Assembly: GCA_035315685.1 (NCBI GenBank) | Contig: DATFXR010000235.1 | Span: 1 to 6,925, forward strand | DNA length: 6,925 nt | Direction: 5' to 3' | From: QHWK01 sp035315685 | Lineage (GTDB): Bacteria; Acidobacteriota; Vicinamibacteria; Vicinamibacterales; CAVVIG01 | Shown here: positions 6,829 through 6,925 of the stretch, in pieces | Layout: each line of letters opens with the position of its first letter | How positions within the stretch are numbered: the first letter of the stretch is position 1 | The notes under the pieces: model-generated | Databases searched by the model: none | Seen by the model: the letters and a program-made list of their open reading frames with translations, nothing else | Told to the model about the DNA's origin: nothing | Translations under genes and position numbers: made by a program

Positions 6829-6925
6829 ATGGATCACCGCAGCAGCGAGCTTCTCGATGTCATTCGCCGGGTGCGTAATCGCTGGCGCCTGAAGCTCGCG
6901 CTGCGCGGTGCGGTCGTGGTGGTCG
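6829..6925 (+). CDS. N-terminus of a probable membrane protein (3'-truncated), possibly DUF4175-type
   Basis: Only 32 complete codons are present, open to the window end. The peptide begins MDHRSSELLDVIRRVRNRWR, followed by LKLALRGAVVVV. An amphipathic, basic N-terminus leading into a hydrophobic stretch suggests a membrane helix starting near residue 21, with the N-terminus inside. The start has a strong Shine-Dalgarno. In related MoxR/DUF58/BatA loci a large membrane protein annotated DUF4175 often follows the BatA-type gene and starts in this manner; that is recall plus context, and 32 residues cannot prove it. Confidence 0.6.
   Translation, partial: MDHRSSELLDVIRRVRNRWRLKLALRGAVVVV

Overview
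The window is GC-rich (roughly two thirds G+C by eye). It carries one co-directional (+) run of seven genes, the first and last cut by the window edges. The gene set, the protein wording and above all the CGCAGAG-type nonamer repeats between genes suggest Acidobacteriota, probably Vicinamibacteria. That assignment is inference from remembered patterns and was not tested by a search.

Layout: (1) 1-396, C-terminal end of a membrane-anchored protein resembling the VWA/glutamine-amidotransferase-like proteins of MoxR loci. (2) 397-655, a repeat-filled gap. (3) 656-1576, a secreted caspase/legumain-fold (clan CD-like) protein that keeps the catalytic-type His but has Ser where Cys is expected, plus a textbook EF-hand loop. 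(4) 1576-2352, a secreted DUF4159 protein whose GTG start overlaps the previous stop. (5) 2353-2466, a gap with a large inverted repeat. (6) 2467-3495, a MoxR-family AAA+ ATPase. (7) 3496-3704, two tandem copies of a hairpin repeat, the duplication having captured the last codons of the ATPase gene. (8) 3705-4616, a DUF58 protein with a VWA-like fold. (9) 4617-4662, a heptamer repeat. (10) 4663-6720, a BatA-type membrane protein with a complete VWA MIDAS. (11) 6721-6828, degenerate 28-bp repeats and a small hairpin. (12) 6829-6925, the start of a membrane-associated protein, possibly DUF4175-type.

Working together: MoxR ATPases are thought to act as chaperone-like partners of VWA proteins encoded beside them. 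Here a cytoplasmic ATPase and a DUF58 protein sit with a membrane VWA protein, a membrane amidotransferase-like/VWA protein and two exported proteins. This fits a cell-envelope complex of unknown substrate. The core set is a recognised, poorly characterised locus rather than a new system. The unusual points are the pseudo-peptidase in the operon and the fact that all five intergenic gaps are filled with repeats from four different families, three of which lie close upstream of genes lacking a visible Shine-Dalgarno sequence.

No rRNA, tRNA, CRISPR array, transposase gene, sigma-70-like promoter or convincing intrinsic terminator was seen. No stretch over 300 bases lacks a gene.
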